A stretch of DNA of 64,000 nucleotides from Shewanella gelidimarina (GTDB taxonomy: Bacteria > Pseudomonadota > Gammaproteobacteria > Enterobacterales > Shewanellaceae). Position numbers and translations under genes: made by a program. The notes below the pieces were generated by a model. It did no database searches, was not told the DNA's origin, and saw only the letters and a program-made list of their open reading frames with translations. Position 1 is the first letter of the stretch. Every line of letters begins with the position of its first letter. The stretch lies in assembly GCF_023283945.1 (NCBI RefSeq), contig NZ_JAKIKW010000019.1, positions 45,971 to 109,970 of the forward strand, in the 5' to 3' direction. Positions 33,495 to 44,151 of the stretch are shown piece after piece.

Positions 33495-34298
33495 ATGGAT
33501 TATTTATCAGTAAACCAACAAGGTTGGGATCGCCGCGTACAAACGCACGTCACATCAGACTTCTACGATGTTGCTGGCTTTTTAAAGGGTAACAGCTCTT
33601 TACAAGAGATAGAGCTAGCGGCGTTGAATGTTGCCGGAAAAAGCCTATTACACCTGCAATGCCATTTTGGCTTAGACACGTTATCGTGGGCGAGACTCGG
33701 GGCCAAGGTCACGGGTGTGGATTTGTCTATTGCGGCGATTGAGCAAGCCAATTTACTGGCAACACAAGCTGGACTGAATGCCGATTTTGTTTGTACCGAC
33801 GTATATAAAGTGGGGGAGCAGGTCGCGGGGCAATTCGACATAGTGTTTACCTCTTACGGCGCAATCGTGTGGTTACCCGATTTAGACAAGTGGGCACAGA
33901 CCATTGCGAGTAAGCTCAAGGCGGGTGGTCAGTTCTATATGGTGGAGTTTCACCCTGCTCAGGCTGTCTTTGAAGGCTATAGCTATTTTCATCAAGATGA
34001 ACCCGATATCGAAGATGAAACGACCTACACCGAGAACGCGACGGATGAAACGGATACTTTTGTCAGTTGGCCGCACTCTTTATCAGATGTGATTAATGCG
34101 TTGATTGGTGCAGGCATTGAAATAGAGTCATTCAATGAGTTTCCGTTCAGCCCTTATGACTGTTTTGAGGGGCTAACTAAAGAGACCGTTGAAGTCGAGT
34201 TGCCGGCAGGTAACACACAATGTGAGCGTTTTTATGTAGAGCAACAAGGCCAGCGTTTACCGCTGACCTATGCTATATCGGGCTTTAAGAAAGCTTGA
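33495..34298 (+). CDS. Class I SAM-dependent methyltransferase
   Basis: A 267-residue methyltransferase. The SAM-binding region is LLHLQCHFGLDTLSWARLGA with VTGVDLS following (motif I and acidic residue of motif II), and later FDIVFTSYGAIVWLPDL. The glycine-rich loop is a variant (HLQCHFG). The substrate is unknown; similar proteins are common in Shewanella. ATG 33495 has GGAAG seven bases upstream and is preferred over ATG 33489. A strong terminator follows. Confidence 0.85.
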   Translation: MDYLSVNQQGWDRRVQTHVTSDFYDVAGFLKGNSSLQEIELAALNVAGKSLLHLQCHFGLDTLSWARLGAKVTGVDLSIAAIEQANLLATQAGLNADFVCTDVYKVGEQVAGQFDIVFTSYGAIVWLPDLDKWAQTIASKLKAGGQFYMVEFHPAQAVFEGYSYFHQDEPDIEDETTYTENATDETDTFVSWPHSLSDVINALIGAGIEIESFNEFPFSPYDCFEGLTKETVEVELPAGNTQCERFYVEQQGQRLPLTYAISGFKKA

Positions 34299-34315
34299 GC
34301 TGAATAGCCATAACT

Positions 34316-34342
34316 AAAACAGCGCCTTATGGCGCTGTTTTT
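34316..34342 (+). terminator. Terminator of the methyltransferase gene
   Basis: Stem AAAACAGCGCC/GGCGCTGTTTT with loop TTAT and a T tract. A second hairpin (AGATTAAACCTA/TAGGTTTAATCT, 34352-34383) follows without a T tract and may serve the convergent gene. Confidence 0.85.
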
Positions 34343-34409
34343 AATTAAGCCAGATTAAACCTACGCCAAGTTAGGTTTAATCTGAGTGTTACTCAGTGAG
34401 TTCTGCACG

Positions 34410-36272
34410 TTAGTTGCTGCGCAGCACTGGGTACTTCAAATACTCGCTGTCAAAATATGGGCTGCGCTCATAGAACCAACGCAGTCGAGCCTTAGGATCC
34501 GCTGCAAATTCACTGTCTTTTAATGCTTCATTAAACTCAGCTTGCAATGCAGGGTCTTGTTTAAGCATTTTGGCCGCCAGTGGTTCAACCGCGTAGTTTT
34601 CAATATATTCGGTGCGAGTGAAAATTGGGTTAAAGAAACCCCATTGAAAAAGTGAATCAGGCGATTGTGGTTCAAGCAGCAGTATGGCTAAGTCACCCAA
34701 AGGTTGCTCGGTATCGATACGGACAGTACCGACGGGTAACGTTGTGGTGATCTTGTTGCTAGTGACCTTGGCTTCGACGCGCTGGTGGCCTTCGTAATCA
34801 GCAGTGCCAAACTTAGCATCTGCAAATTGATATTGCTGCAGCTTTTGTTTGCTTGGTTTCGTGAGAGTGGTCATGCGGATACCATGAATACTCAATCGCT
34901 CAATCACGTCTGTCCATTGAGGCGGCACAAAATATGCCGTGGGTCGATTAACTTTGATATCCGCTTTAGTCCCCCCAATCACTGGTAGGTTCTCGTATAG
35001 CTTGGGCTCACCATTCCAACGCACAATATCGTTACCACTAATGGCGCTTTGCTCCATTGAGTAGCCGATGCCTTTAAAGTCCCAAGTCTGTTTCTGCTGT
35101 TCTTGTTTCCAAGTTAAGGTGAGTCGTGGCGAGTAGCGATACTTATCTTGCTGAATAGCAGTCTTTAGCTTAGTTGATTCATCGCCAATGGTTTTCAGTG
35201 TGGCTTCGAGCATGACATAGGTGCCAAGTACTCGCTGCTTAAACGGCTTTAAGCTGTGGTTCTCTATCAAGATGGTCGGCAGGTGGCGTGCATCGCCGTA
35301 GCCATTAGAAAAACGCGGACTGGCGTTCCACAAAGACATTCCTTTAGTGATGTCAGTATTATCTAGTGCGAACACTAGGGGCCCAGGGGTATGACCTTCA
35401 TTAACAAGCGCTGCTTCAATTGCTGGGCGGTAACTGTTCTCTAACCATTTATAGCTTGCAGGGCTCTGACCTTGGGCTAAGTTATAGCCAAAGGTAACGT
35501 CGTACTGATAGTCGATACCATCGGTAACGTGTATGTCAATATACAGTTCAGGTTGCCAGATATTGATAGCCCGCAGCATATGCTGCATTTCGAGAGTATC
35601 AGCTTTAGCGTAGTCACGATTAAGGTTGAGATTATTGGCGGTAGTACGCCAACCCATGTTTAATGGACCTCTCTGATTGACGCGATTATATTCTGTTGAG
35701 CGTTCGTGGGCATCGACGCTGAAAATAGGCACAAACAACAGGTTAGCATTGTCGAGCAGCGATGCTTTGCCGCCGAAGATGATATCTCGTAGTAACATCA
35801 TGCCAGCGTCTTTACCGTCGATCTCGCCTGAGTGGATCCCCGCCTGTACTAACACACTAGGTTTATTGTTCTTCAATAACGTGACGGCGTCTTCTGCGCC
35901 CTCTTTGGACGCGACAATCATCCAAATATCACGCCCTTGTGGGCTCTTACCTATACTGACTTTTTTAAGCATATCGCTTTGGGCAATGAGCTTATCTAAC
36001 CAGGCAAATGTTTCGTCGTAACTTGGACTGGTTTTAAGGCCATTCTTTTCAAAAGGTGTCGCCCATTCACTGTCAGGTGCCGCTAACAGCGATTCGCTTT
36101 TTCCATGCCATTCAATATTAGGCGGTAAAATGGCGTCATTAACGTAAGTTGTCGCCAGTTGAGGCGTGGTGTCGTGTTCAGCTGCAACAGTGCATAAGCT
36201 GGTGGCACTTGTCGCAAGAGCAATAAGGCCAGTAAGGGCGACTTTCCTAGTCCGGAAGGCTGTTAGGCGCAT
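34410..36272 (-). CDS. M14-family zinc carboxypeptidase, exported
   Basis: A 620-residue metallopeptidase with a signal peptide (core LTGLIALATSATSLCTVAA). The M14 zinc ligands are His and Glu in GIHSGEIDGKD and His in YIDIHVTDG; the substrate-binding Arg is in NLNRDYAK. The catalytic Glu is probably in the later PTILIENHSLK region. The C-terminal third is a beta-rich extension. It is likely periplasmic and trims peptides; the exact specificity is unknown. Confidence 0.87.
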   Translation of the reverse strand: MRLTAFRTRKVALTGLIALATSATSLCTVAAEHDTTPQLATTYVNDAILPPNIEWHGKSESLLAAPDSEWATPFEKNGLKTSPSYDETFAWLDKLIAQSDMLKKVSIGKSPQGRDIWMIVASKEGAEDAVTLLKNNKPSVLVQAGIHSGEIDGKDAGMMLLRDIIFGGKASLLDNANLLFVPIFSVDAHERSTEYNRVNQRGPLNMGWRTTANNLNLNRDYAKADTLEMQHMLRAINIWQPELYIDIHVTDGIDYQYDVTFGYNLAQGQSPASYKWLENSYRPAIEAALVNEGHTPGPLVFALDNTDITKGMSLWNASPRFSNGYGDARHLPTILIENHSLKPFKQRVLGTYVMLEATLKTIGDESTKLKTAIQQDKYRYSPRLTLTWKQEQQKQTWDFKGIGYSMEQSAISGNDIVRWNGEPKLYENLPVIGGTKADIKVNRPTAYFVPPQWTDVIERLSIHGIRMTTLTKPSKQKLQQYQFADAKFGTADYEGHQRVEAKVTSNKITTTLPVGTVRIDTEQPLGDLAILLLEPQSPDSLFQWGFFNPIFTRTEYIENYAVEPLAAKMLKQDPALQAEFNEALKDSEFAADPKARLRWFYERSPYFDSEYLKYPVLRSN

Positions 36273-36429
36273 GATAGGATATCCATCTATTAGATCAATT
36301 TAGAATTATTATAAGCCTGTTATATTTCATCAAAATGCGAATGAGTGCAATAGGATAACTGTGTCTAATTATGCTGATTGGTCGAGTTATGCTGCGGCAT
36401 TACGGACTTTTGTTTATAAGAAGTCTTTA

Positions 36430-36714
36430 GCGTACTTCGGCTACTTTGATGGGGAATGGTTGTTAACCGTTAGTTTGAAGGGGAACAATGAGTTTTGTCG
36501 TTTTCTGTTGAGTATTCGATAGTCGAATGGTTGTACTTTTCTAACCTAGTGAAGATGTGGCTGAGGGCGTCGAAAACAGGGCCAATTTTATTCCCGACAT
36601 AATCCATCCTTGGAAGTCAGATGTTTTCGTTGAGCTTAACGACTCATTCTTTTATCAATAATTACATCGAGCCTCAGTTGCGTCTGCACTGACTGCAGGC
36701 CATTGGAACCACTG
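36430..36714. repeat. Dispersed repeat, copy 4
   Basis: Contains CTTCGGCTACTTTGATGGGG, TACTTTTCTAACCTAGTGAAG, GGCTGAGGGCGTCGAAAACA, CGAGCCTCAGTTGCGTCTGC and a shortened block C (TGCAGGCCATTGGAACCACT). It is over 4 kb from the other copies, so the family is dispersed. Nothing else is seen in 36273-36767. Confidence 0.75.
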
Positions 36715-36767
36715 AAAGTCTGATGTAAAAGGACAAGTTAATACTGGGATGTCCTTCCAAAAGTGGC

Positions 36768-36977
36768 CTAACTCACTTCCACTTCAGTTTCATCTTCAAA
36801 AATTGCTTCAATTGGCATCTCAAATAAACGGGCAACTTTGAAGGCCAGCGGTAAACTGGGATCGTACTTGCCTTTTTCTATCGCATTGATGGTTTGGCGT
36901 GAAACTTCGAGTTTGTCGGCGAGATCAGCTTGAGTCCAATCTCGTTCAGCCCTAAGTACTTTGAGACGATTCTTCAT
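36768..36977 (-). CDS. Small XRE-type HTH regulator, YgzD-like
   Basis: A 69-residue single-domain repressor-like protein: helix-turn-helix at residues 13-37 (TQADLADKLEVSRQTINAIE), then KGKYDPSLPLAFKVARLFEM, the hallmark of the short YgzD/YozG group. It overlaps the preceding membrane gene by four bases (ATGA), so the two form one unit. It probably represses its own operon through the inverted repeat near 37440-37480. Confidence 0.88.
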   Translation of the reverse strand: MKNRLKVLRAERDWTQADLADKLEVSRQTINAIEKGKYDPSLPLAFKVARLFEMPIEAIFEDETEVEVS

Positions 36978-37399
36978 CGGTAGGCCAACCTTCCTTTAAT
37001 AATGCCAACCATATAGGCTAAGGCCATAAGTGCAATGAGATAAGAGGTTTGTAAAGGCGGTACCGCCGTTGCTGTTTCTAAAATGGAATAGCTCGAAAAA
37101 CTAATGATGGCCACGCCGACAGCCAATGCTAGAGCACCTAGTTGCACTTTACGTTCCATTTCATCTAGCTGGATTAGAAAGCGTTTATAAGACAGCAGCA
37201 TGGCGATGCCGATAATAGAGTGTATCCCAAAGGCAATAGCGATGCTGACTGGACTATCTAGCATTCCTTCTTCGGCAAGATAAGTGCTAATCAAAAGAGT
37301 AAGCGCCCACAGCAGTGCTAATAAGTTAACCAGATTGGCATTTTTAATATCGCGTTTGGGCAACCCTTTGACGCAGATTGCTTCTAATAGTTTGTTCAT
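36974..37399 (-). CDS. Four-helix membrane protein paired with XRE regulator
   Basis: A 141-residue membrane protein with four hydrophobic helices (about 24-40, 50-68, 85-103 and 115-135) and a conserved-looking cytoplasmic loop RFLIQLDEMERKVQL. The same protein is often found next to YgzD-type regulators. The start at 37399 is chosen because AAAGGAA lies seven bases upstream; the longer upstream frame covers the promoter region. Function unknown. Confidence 0.78.
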   Translation of the reverse strand: MNKLLEAICVKGLPKRDIKNANLVNLLALLWALTLLISTYLAEEGMLDSPVSIAIAFGIHSIIGIAMLLSYKRFLIQLDEMERKVQLGALALAVGVAIISFSSYSILETATAVPPLQTSYLIALMALAYMVGIIKGRLAYR

Positions 37400-37434
37400 A
37401 GGTACAGTTCCTTTTGTTTTTACTACGATGTAAA

Positions 37435-37488
37435 GTAAGCTTGACTTAAAGTTAGGCCCATTCGACATCAAAGTCAAGCCTGCTTTAC
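37435..37488 (-). promoter_or_regulatory. Promoter and inverted repeat of the membrane protein/XRE operon
   Basis: On the minus strand TTGACT (37477-37472), 17 bases, TAACTT (37454-37449). The -35 lies within one arm of a 9-bp inverted repeat GCTTGACTT (37439-37447) / AAGTCAAGC (37471-37479); the other arm covers the start of transcription. This is a good operator layout for the XRE protein. Confidence 0.5.
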
Positions 37489-37555
37489 TTATAGTTCGCA
37501 AGGCTTTACTTTTTAGACCGCTCTGTAATCTAAAGTAACGGTAACTTACAGGCAT

Positions 37556-37592
37556 AAAAAAACCCAGATTAGCTAAGCTAAACTGGGTTTTA
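37556..37592 (-). terminator. Terminator of pckA
   Basis: On the minus strand AAAACCCAG pairs with CTGGGTTTT around an inner TAGC/GCTA, followed by a T tract. Confidence 0.88.
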
Positions 37593-37620
37593 CAAACGCC
37601 TTTAACTCGATAAAAAATCG

Positions 37621-39162
37621 TTAAGCGTTTGGTCCTGCATTCTTGATTGAATCAACGACTTGGTATTTTTCAAAGTTAGCTTTGAAGCTTTCAGCTAGGT
37701 GCTGTGCAAACTCTGCGTACTGTTGCTTATCTTCCCAAGTGTTGATTGGGTTTAATAAGTTACTGTCTACACCTGTGACCGACACTGGTACATGTAGGTT
37801 TAGCTTTTCAAGGTACTCAGTTTCAACATCTTTTAGCTCACCGCTGACTATCGCATCGACAATGGCGCGAGTCGTTGGGATATCAAAACGCTTACCAATC
37901 CCGTGTGGACCACCCGTCCAACCGGTATTAACGAGGTACACTTGGCTACCAAATGATTCGATACGCTTCATTAATAGCTCAGCATATACTCCTGCTGGGC
38001 GTGGGAAGAAGGGTGCGCCGAAGCAAGTTGAGAACGTTGACTGAATGGCGGCTGTTGAACCCATCTCAGTGGAACCCACTTTCGCGGTATAACCCGACAA
38101 GAAGTGATATGCGGCTTGCTCTTTGGTGAGCTTAGAAACCGGTGGTAATACACCCGAAACGTCGCATGTTAGGAATACAACGGCATGAGGTTCTGCACCG
38201 CAGTTCTCCTCTTTACGTTGCGCGATGTGCTCAAGTGGATAGGCTGCACGGGTATTTTCTGTCAGTGAAGAGTTGGTGTAATCAGGCACACGGTTCTCAT
38301 CGGTGACGACGTTTTCAAGTACGGTACCGAAACGTATAGCATCCCAGATCACAGGCTCGTTCTTCTCGCTGAGATCGATACACTTTGCGTAGCAACCGCC
38401 TTCGATGTTAAATACGCCACCAGGTGCCCAACCGTGTTCATCATCACCGATGAGGAAACGTTTAGGATCCGCTGAAAGGGTTGTTTTACCCGTTCCTGAT
38501 AGACCGAAGAACAGTGTGGTGTCGCCGTCAGTACCCACGTTAGCTGAGCAGTGCATTGGTAATACACCTTTCGCTGGAAGTAGAAAGTTTTGTACCGAGA
38601 ACATCGACTTTTTCATTTCGCCAGCATATTTAAGGCCAGCAAGTAACACTTTGCGTTCTGCGAAATTTAAGATGACCGTCGCGTCGGAATGAGTACCGTC
38701 ACGCTCTGGTACACACTCAAAACCTGGTGCATTGATTATCTGCCAAGTTGGCTTATCTGCCGCATTAAACTCTTCTGGAATGATGAAAAGATTACGGGCG
38801 AATAGTTGGTGCCATGCATATTCAGTTGTTACAGTAACGGGCTGGTAATGCTCTTTGCTTGCACCGACTTCTAAGTTCGATACGAAAGTGTCTTTATCCG
38901 CTAAGTATGCTTCAACACGATCCCAAAGGGCGGTAAAAGCGTCAGCTTCAAATGGCTTGTTGACGGGGCCCCATTCAATATCAGCTTCTGAGCTAGACTC
39001 TTTCACGATAAAGCGGTCATTGGGTGAACGACCAGAACGTTCGCCGGTTTTTGCAACTAAAGCACCGTTTGCAGTCAACTCACCTTCGCCGCGTGCTAAC
39101 GCAAGCTCGACTAATTGGCCTGTAGAGAGGTTAAGGTACTCGCGGTTAGATCCATCCGCCAT
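37621..39162 (-). CDS. pckA: Phosphoenolpyruvate carboxykinase (ATP)
   Basis: PckA converts oxaloacetate and ATP to phosphoenolpyruvate, the entry to gluconeogenesis. Kinase motif [16 protein letters not shown] and metal/substrate segments ([30 protein letters not shown]) are present and place it in the ATP-dependent group. The start at 39162 (513 aa, [10 protein letters not shown]) has GGAG nine bases upstream; an in-frame ATG at 39177 has none. It is monocistronic with its own terminator. Confidence 0.96.
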   Translation of the reverse strand: MADGSNREYLNLSTGQLVELALARGEGELTANGALVAKTGERSGRSPNDRFIVKESSSEADIEWGPVNKPFEADAFTALWDRVEAYLADKDTFVSNLEVGASKEHYQPVTVTTEYAWHQLFARNLFIIPEEFNAADKPTWQIINAPGFECVPERDGTHSDATVILNFAERKVLLAGLKYAGEMKKSMFSVQNFLLPAKGVLPMHCSANVGTDGDTTLFFGLSGTGKTTLSADPKRFLIGDDEHGWAPGGVFNIEGGCYAKCIDLSEKNEPVIWDAIRFGTVLENVVTDENRVPDYTNSSLTENTRAAYPLEHIAQRKEENCGAEPHAVVFLTCDVSGVLPPVSKLTKEQAAYHFLSGYTAKVGSTEMGSTAAIQSTFSTCFGAPFFPRPAGVYAELLMKRIESFGSQVYLVNTGWTGGPHGIGKRFDIPTTRAIVDAIVSGELKDVETEYLEKLNLHVPVSVTGVDSNLLNPINTWEDKQQYAEFAQHLAESFKANFEKYQVVDSIKNAGPNA

Positions 39163-39345
39163 GTGTAAGGTCTCCATCTGTAGGGTCGTTTAAGTTTGCC
39201 GGTCTATGGCGCCAGCTATTTTGTCTGAGGCGATTGTAACGTATGCGCAATTGAATATGTGCACTAGTTCAAAAAAAAGCTTAAAAAGTGACTGCCGCTA
39301 CATAATGGTGCCCGATATTCATGTTAGGAGGGCAGATTTTAATCA

Positions 39346-39373
39346 TAAAAAAGGCGCTCAATGAGCGCCTTTA
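39346..39373 (-). terminator. Terminator of hslO
   Basis: On the minus strand AAAGGCGCTC/GAGCGCCTTT with a 3-base loop and T tract. Confidence 0.85.
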
Positions 39374-39411
39374 ATCGAGTAAGTTAATTAACTTACGCTT
39401 TGTTGGGAGAT

Positions 39412-40272
39412 TTACTGAGTGACATTGCTGCTGAGGGCATTAGCATAAATGGCTTCGACATCAATGCTGTCAAATACATACTTACTATTGCAGTACTCAC
39501 AGCCCATCTCGATTTTACCTTCCTCTGCAATAATAGAATCAATCTCTTCTTTAGCGACGGTGCGAATCGCTTGAGCACTACGCTCTTTTGAACAGGTACA
39601 GCTAAACGTAACCGCAACAGGGTCGAATAAAAGGACCTCTTCTTCATGGTACAAACGATGCAATACATCCTCTGCTTCAAGCTCAAATAGCTCCTCTTGC
39701 TTAACGGTTTCAGTTAACACTGATAAATGTTCGAAATCGTCATTATGCTCGCCGTCAGTAGGTAACACTTGCAGGAATATACCGGCCGCTTGTTTAGTGT
39801 TCGCAAACAGTTTTATTTTAGTCGGTAGCTGCTCAGATTGTTCAAAATAAGCTTCTAAACACTCGCCCAATGTTTCCTTGTCGAGTGCGACCACACCTTG
39901 GTAACGCTCGCCGTCATTAGGCGTTAAGGTGATAACCATGTGTCCTTTGCCAAACAGAGCTTGCAGTGGAGCATCCTTGGCAATGTCTCCAGTCCAGCGA
40001 GAAACGCCACGCAGCTGCTGTAGGTTATTACCATTAATGACGGCTAATGATACCGGGCCATCACCTTGCAATTGAATGCTAATATCGCCGCTGAATTTTA
40101 ATGTGGCTGTTACCAGTGATGTTGCAGCCATCAGTTCACCCAACAAATGTTGAATTGCCAATGGGTAGTCATGCGCTGCAATCACTTCTTGGTAGCTCTT
40201 TTCTAGTTGTACCAATTCACCACGCACGCTGGCGTTTTCAAATAGGTAGCGATATAAATTGTCTTTAGTCAT
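39412..40272 (-). CDS. hslO: Redox-regulated chaperone Hsp33
   Basis: Hsp33 is a holding chaperone switched on by oxidation and heat. The four zinc cysteines of the redox switch are in place as CxC ([10 protein letters not shown], near residue 226) and CxxC ([10 protein letters not shown], near residue 259). At 286 residues it has the normal length. GGAAT precedes the ATG. It lies 15 bases after hslR, as in many gammaproteobacteria. Confidence 0.95.
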   Translation of the reverse strand: MTKDNLYRYLFENASVRGELVQLEKSYQEVIAAHDYPLAIQHLLGELMAATSLVTATLKFSGDISIQLQGDGPVSLAVINGNNLQQLRGVSRWTGDIAKDAPLQALFGKGHMVITLTPNDGERYQGVVALDKETLGECLEAYFEQSEQLPTKIKLFANTKQAAGIFLQVLPTDGEHNDDFEHLSVLTETVKQEELFELEAEDVLHRLYHEEEVLLFDPVAVTFSCTCSKERSAQAIRTVAKEEIDSIIAEEGKIEMGCEYCNSKYVFDSIDVEAIYANALSSNVTQ

Positions 40273-40287
40273 TTCGGTATTCCAATT

Positions 40288-40686
40288 TTAGCTTTCTTTA
40301 AAGCGCATGATTTGACGACGCTGCTTCTTATCCGGCTTCTGCTCAGGAGCGGGATTATGAAGTATATTTAAACGTCTTTGCTCGGCATATGTCTCACGTT
40401 TAGCTATGCTTTGCGGAGTTTCTTCATAAAGGGTTTGCGCGATTAACCCTTTTTGGCGATGTTCGGACATTTTTATGATGACGATCTCTTTTTCGTCATA
40501 CCCTTGCCTTAATCTAATAGTGGCCCCTACCTCGGCATATTTACTCGATTTTGTACGTTGGCCGTTGTAGTGTACTTTACCACCATTAATCATCTCTTTT
40601 GCGATGGCGCGAGTCTTATAGAAGCGTGCGGCCCAGAGCCATTTATCTAGCCTGACTTTTTCTGCTTGTTGCTCGTTGTCGTTCAT
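40288..40686 (-). CDS. hslR: Ribosome-associated heat shock protein Hsp15
   Basis: Hsp15 binds 50S subunits carrying stalled nascent chains and helps to free them. The S4 RNA-binding domain is seen at residues 10-75 (VRLDKWLWAARFYKTRAIAK, GGKVHYNGQRTK), and the C-terminal tail is basic (KPDKKQRRQIMRF). The length of 132 is usual. TGGAG precedes the ATG. First gene of hslR-hslO. Confidence 0.94.
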   Translation of the reverse strand: MNDNEQQAEKVRLDKWLWAARFYKTRAIAKEMINGGKVHYNGQRTKSSKYAEVGATIRLRQGYDEKEIVIIKMSEHRQKGLIAQTLYEETPQSIAKRETYAEQRRLNILHNPAPEQKPDKKQRRQIMRFKES

Positions 40687-40956
40687 GAGCGACTCCAGTG
40701 GTAGATTAACCTTTGTTAAAGTAGGGGTAAGTTCACAAGCTGAGTATTAAGATACAAATGAGTGTGTCCCGACTCGTATAATAGTGGCGTGCTTCACACC
40801 CTTTTAAGGCGCGTAAAGTTAGCATGTTTGGCCTATTATCGCCAACATTGCTGCTGTTATGGGCTTGTTGCGGGGTGCAGTGTAGGTTAGCATGAGTCAG
40901 GATTGGCTAAATTATCATAATCAGAACAGAGACCTGTGCAGAGGGTCCACATAAAT

Positions 40957-41874
40957 ATGGATTTATTAGATAAGTTTTTAACTAAAGCGGCTACTGTGCC
41001 TCAAAAACCTGTTAGCTCCGCGATATTTAGTATCGGTGTTGTGCTAATGCTGTTTCTATTAGCGCAGATCACATGGAAGTTAGTTCCTGAAAATTCAGCT
41101 GTTTCTCGCTGGACGCCGACACCTGCCTCTTCGACAGCGTCGGGGACGGTTAACATCTCAGGCTTGCACGATTTAGGGTTATTTGGGCGTACTGACGGTA
41201 CTTCTGCCAAACCTAAAGTTGCTCCAGCAGAAGAGATTATTACTGACGCACCCAAAACATCGCTGTCAATTCAATTGACTGGCGTGGTTGCATCAACAAC
41301 TGAGCAAAAAGGTTTAGCGGTGATTGCGTCAGGTGGTAGCCAAGATACCTATGGCTTGGGCGACAAAATTAAAGGCACATCAGCGTCATTAAAAGAGGTC
41401 TATGCCGATCGTATTATTATCACTAACAGTGGCAGATACGAAACCTTGATGTTAGATGGACTTGAATACAACACCAATAGCAATGCTAATCAGCAGCTGC
41501 AAAAAGCCAAGAGCTTACCTAAAAGTAGAAAAATAGATCAACGTCAAAACCGTGAAGTGGCCCGTGAGTTAAGTCAGTCACGTGAACAAATCTTGGCTGA
41601 TCCCAGTAAAATCACCGATTACTTAGCAATCTCACCCGTTAAAAGTGGCGGAGAGCTTGCGGGCTACCGACTCAATCCAGGTAAAGACAGAAAGCTATTT
41701 ATTGAGGCGGGTTTTAAGCCCAATGATTTGGCAAAATCGCTTAATGGTTACGACTTGACCAACATGGGTCAAGCATTGGAAGTAATGGGGCAACTACCAG
41801 AAATGACTGAAATTGCCTTAATGGTTGAGCGTGAAGGTCAACTGATCGAAATTATGTTTAGCTTGCCGCAATAA
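40957..41874 (+). CDS. gspC: Type II secretion protein C
   Basis: GspC links the inner-membrane platform to the secretin. It has one N-terminal membrane helix (about 25-45), a Pro/Thr/Ser linker, the homology region (LTGVVASTTEQKGLAVIAS, YGLGDKIKG, DRIIITNSGRYETL) and a C-terminal PDZ domain (SGGELAGYRLNPGKDRKLF). The start is ATG 40957 (305 aa); the ribosome binding site is weak. It is the first gene of gspC-N, which runs unbroken to 52663. Confidence 0.93.
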   Translation: MDLLDKFLTKAATVPQKPVSSAIFSIGVVLMLFLLAQITWKLVPENSAVSRWTPTPASSTASGTVNISGLHDLGLFGRTDGTSAKPKVAPAEEIITDAPKTSLSIQLTGVVASTTEQKGLAVIASGGSQDTYGLGDKIKGTSASLKEVYADRIIITNSGRYETLMLDGLEYNTNSNANQQLQKAKSLPKSRKIDQRQNREVARELSQSREQILADPSKITDYLAISPVKSGGELAGYRLNPGKDRKLFIEAGFKPNDLAKSLNGYDLTNMGQALEVMGQLPEMTEIALMVEREGQLIEIMFSLPQ

Positions 41875-41958
41875 AAGAGCAGCAACCAATAAAAATAAAG
41901 GCTGCTGCAATAAATAATTGAGCTTGCCGCAATTAAAGGTTTTAGGGGACGTATTACA

Positions 41959-44151
41959 ATGAATAATAAAAGGATTAGACGCAGACTAATCGCTGGCATA
42001 GTCATGGGGGCATCATTACTCGCACCACAACTTGCTTGGTCTGAACAATATGCGGCTAACTTTAAGGGCACTGATATTCAAGAGTTCATCAACATTGTTG
42101 GTAAGAACTTGAATCGCACTATTATTGTCGATCCTACCGTTCGCGGCAAAATTAATGTTCGAAGTTATGACCTTTTAGATGACGACCAATACTATCAATT
42201 TTTCCTCAATGTACTTCAAGTCTACGGTTACGCTGTTGTCGAAATGGATAACAACATCATTAAGGTCATCAAGGATAAAGATGCTAAAACAGCGTCGATT
42301 CGAGTTGCTGATGATAATGCGCCTGGAATGGGTGACGAGATGGTCACTCGTATCGTTGCGCTTTATAACACCGAAGCTAAGCAGTTAGCGCCATTGCTAC
42401 GTCAGTTAAATGACAATGCCGGTGGCGGTAACGTCGTGAACTACGATCCATCAAACGTATTGATGATCTCGGGCCGTGCTGCCGTGGTCAATAAGTTAGT
42501 TGAAATTGTGCGCCGCGTTGATAAACAGGGCGACACCGCTGTTGAAGTGGTCAAACTTGAATTTGCTTCAGCGGGTGAAATTGTCCGTATCGTCGATACT
42601 CTTTATCGTTCAACGGCTAATCAAGCCAAAATGCCAGGCCAAGCGCCTAAAGTTGTGGCTGATGAACGTACCAACGGCGTTCTGGTCAGTGGTGACGAGA
42701 AGAGCCGCCAGCGTGTTGTTAAGTTAATTAGACAATTAGATGCTGAGCAAGCGAGCACGGGCAATACTAAGGTACGTTATTTACATTACGCCAAAGCTGA
42801 GGATTTAGTTGAAGTGTTAACCGGTTTCGCTGAACAACTGGTGGACGACAAAGGTGGCGCAGCTCAAGGTACTAAGAAGCGCCGTAACGAAATCAATATT
42901 ATGGCGCATAACGATACCAATGCGTTGGTTATTAGCGCTGAACCAGATCAAATGCGCACGATTGAAAGCGTGATTAATCAGTTAGATATTCGTCGTGCAC
43001 AGGTGCTGGTTGAAGCCATTATTGTTGAAGTTGGCGAAGGTGATGATGTTGGTTTCGGCGTGCAGTGGGCAACGGCTGCAGGTGGTGGAACACAGTTTAA
43101 CAACTTAGGCCCGACTATTGGCGAAGTTGGCGCCGGTGTTTGGCAAGCACAACCAGAGAAAGCATCGCAAACATGTACTGGTTCTGGTGATAACTTAACC
43201 TGTACGGACAACCCTGATACTCGTGGTGATATCACCTTACTAGCGCAAGCACTAGGCAAAGTGAATGGTATGGCTTGGGGTGTGGCAATGGGTGATTTTG
43301 GCGCGCTTATTCAAGCGGTATCAAGCGATACTAAATCAAACGTACTCGCAACGCCTTCTATTACCACATTGGATAACCAAGAAGCCTCATTCATTGTGGG
43401 CGATGAAGTACCGATTCTTACTGGTAGTCAGAATTCAAGTAATGGTAACAGTAACCCATTTCAAACCGTTGAACGTAAAGAGGTTGGCGTTAAGCTAAAA
43501 GTGCTTCCTCAGGTCAACGAAGGTAACGCGGTTAAGCTAACCATTGAGCAGGAAGTCTCTGGTATTAATGGTAAAACCGGTGTCGATATTACTTTTGCCA
43601 CTCGCCGTTTAACCACGACTGTCATGGCAGATTCAGGCCAGATAGTGGTGCTGGGTGGTTTAATTAAAGAAGAAGTGCAGGAGTCGGTGCAGAAAGTCCC
43701 TTTCTTGGGCGATCTTCCGATTATTGGTTATCTGTTTAAGTCATCTTCTAGCGGCAAGAAAAAGACCAATTTAATGGTGTTTATTAAGCCGACGATTATT
43801 CGAGATGGCATTACCATGCAAGGTATCGCAGGTCGCAAGTACAACTATTTCCGAGCACTGCAACTTGAGCAACAAGAACGTGGTGTTAACTTGATGCCAG
43901 ATACTAATGTGCCAATTCTGGAAGAATGGAATCAAGAGGCATATCTGCCCGCAGAAGTGAACGAAGTGCTGAACCGCTATAAAGAGGGTAAAGGGCTAGA
44001 TACTAAGATGCGCCAAACAGATGCCGCTTTAAAGAGTATTTCTGAGAATAAAAATACTGACGCAGAAAAAGCGCAAGCGGCTGAAGATGCAGCTGAGGCC
44101 GCAAAGGCAGAAGCCGCAACTGATATTGATAAAGATTCAGCTGATGAGTGA
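41959..44151 (+). CDS. gspD: Type II secretion secretin
   Basis: GspD forms the outer-membrane channel. It has a signal peptide (cleaved after LAWS), an N0 domain (about 30-100), N1-N3 domains (about 110-340) and a secretin domain (about 380-620) with [14 protein letters not shown] near its end. The C-terminus after residue 650 is a charged Ala/Glu/Lys tail; a pilotin-binding S-domain is not obvious. Length 730. It overlaps gspE by eight bases. Confidence 0.95.
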   Translation: MNNKRIRRRLIAGIVMGASLLAPQLAWSEQYAANFKGTDIQEFINIVGKNLNRTIIVDPTVRGKINVRSYDLLDDDQYYQFFLNVLQVYGYAVVEMDNNIIKVIKDKDAKTASIRVADDNAPGMGDEMVTRIVALYNTEAKQLAPLLRQLNDNAGGGNVVNYDPSNVLMISGRAAVVNKLVEIVRRVDKQGDTAVEVVKLEFASAGEIVRIVDTLYRSTANQAKMPGQAPKVVADERTNGVLVSGDEKSRQRVVKLIRQLDAEQASTGNTKVRYLHYAKAEDLVEVLTGFAEQLVDDKGGAAQGTKKRRNEINIMAHNDTNALVISAEPDQMRTIESVINQLDIRRAQVLVEAIIVEVGEGDDVGFGVQWATAAGGGTQFNNLGPTIGEVGAGVWQAQPEKASQTCTGSGDNLTCTDNPDTRGDITLLAQALGKVNGMAWGVAMGDFGALIQAVSSDTKSNVLATPSITTLDNQEASFIVGDEVPILTGSQNSSNGNSNPFQTVERKEVGVKLKVLPQVNEGNAVKLTIEQEVSGINGKTGVDITFATRRLTTTVMADSGQIVVLGGLIKEEVQESVQKVPFLGDLPIIGYLFKSSSSGKKKTNLMVFIKPTIIRDGITMQGIAGRKYNYFRALQLEQQERGVNLMPDTNVPILEEWNQEAYLPAEVNEVLNRYKEGKGLDTKMRQTDAALKSISENKNTDAEKAQAAEDAAEAAKAEAATDIDKDSADE

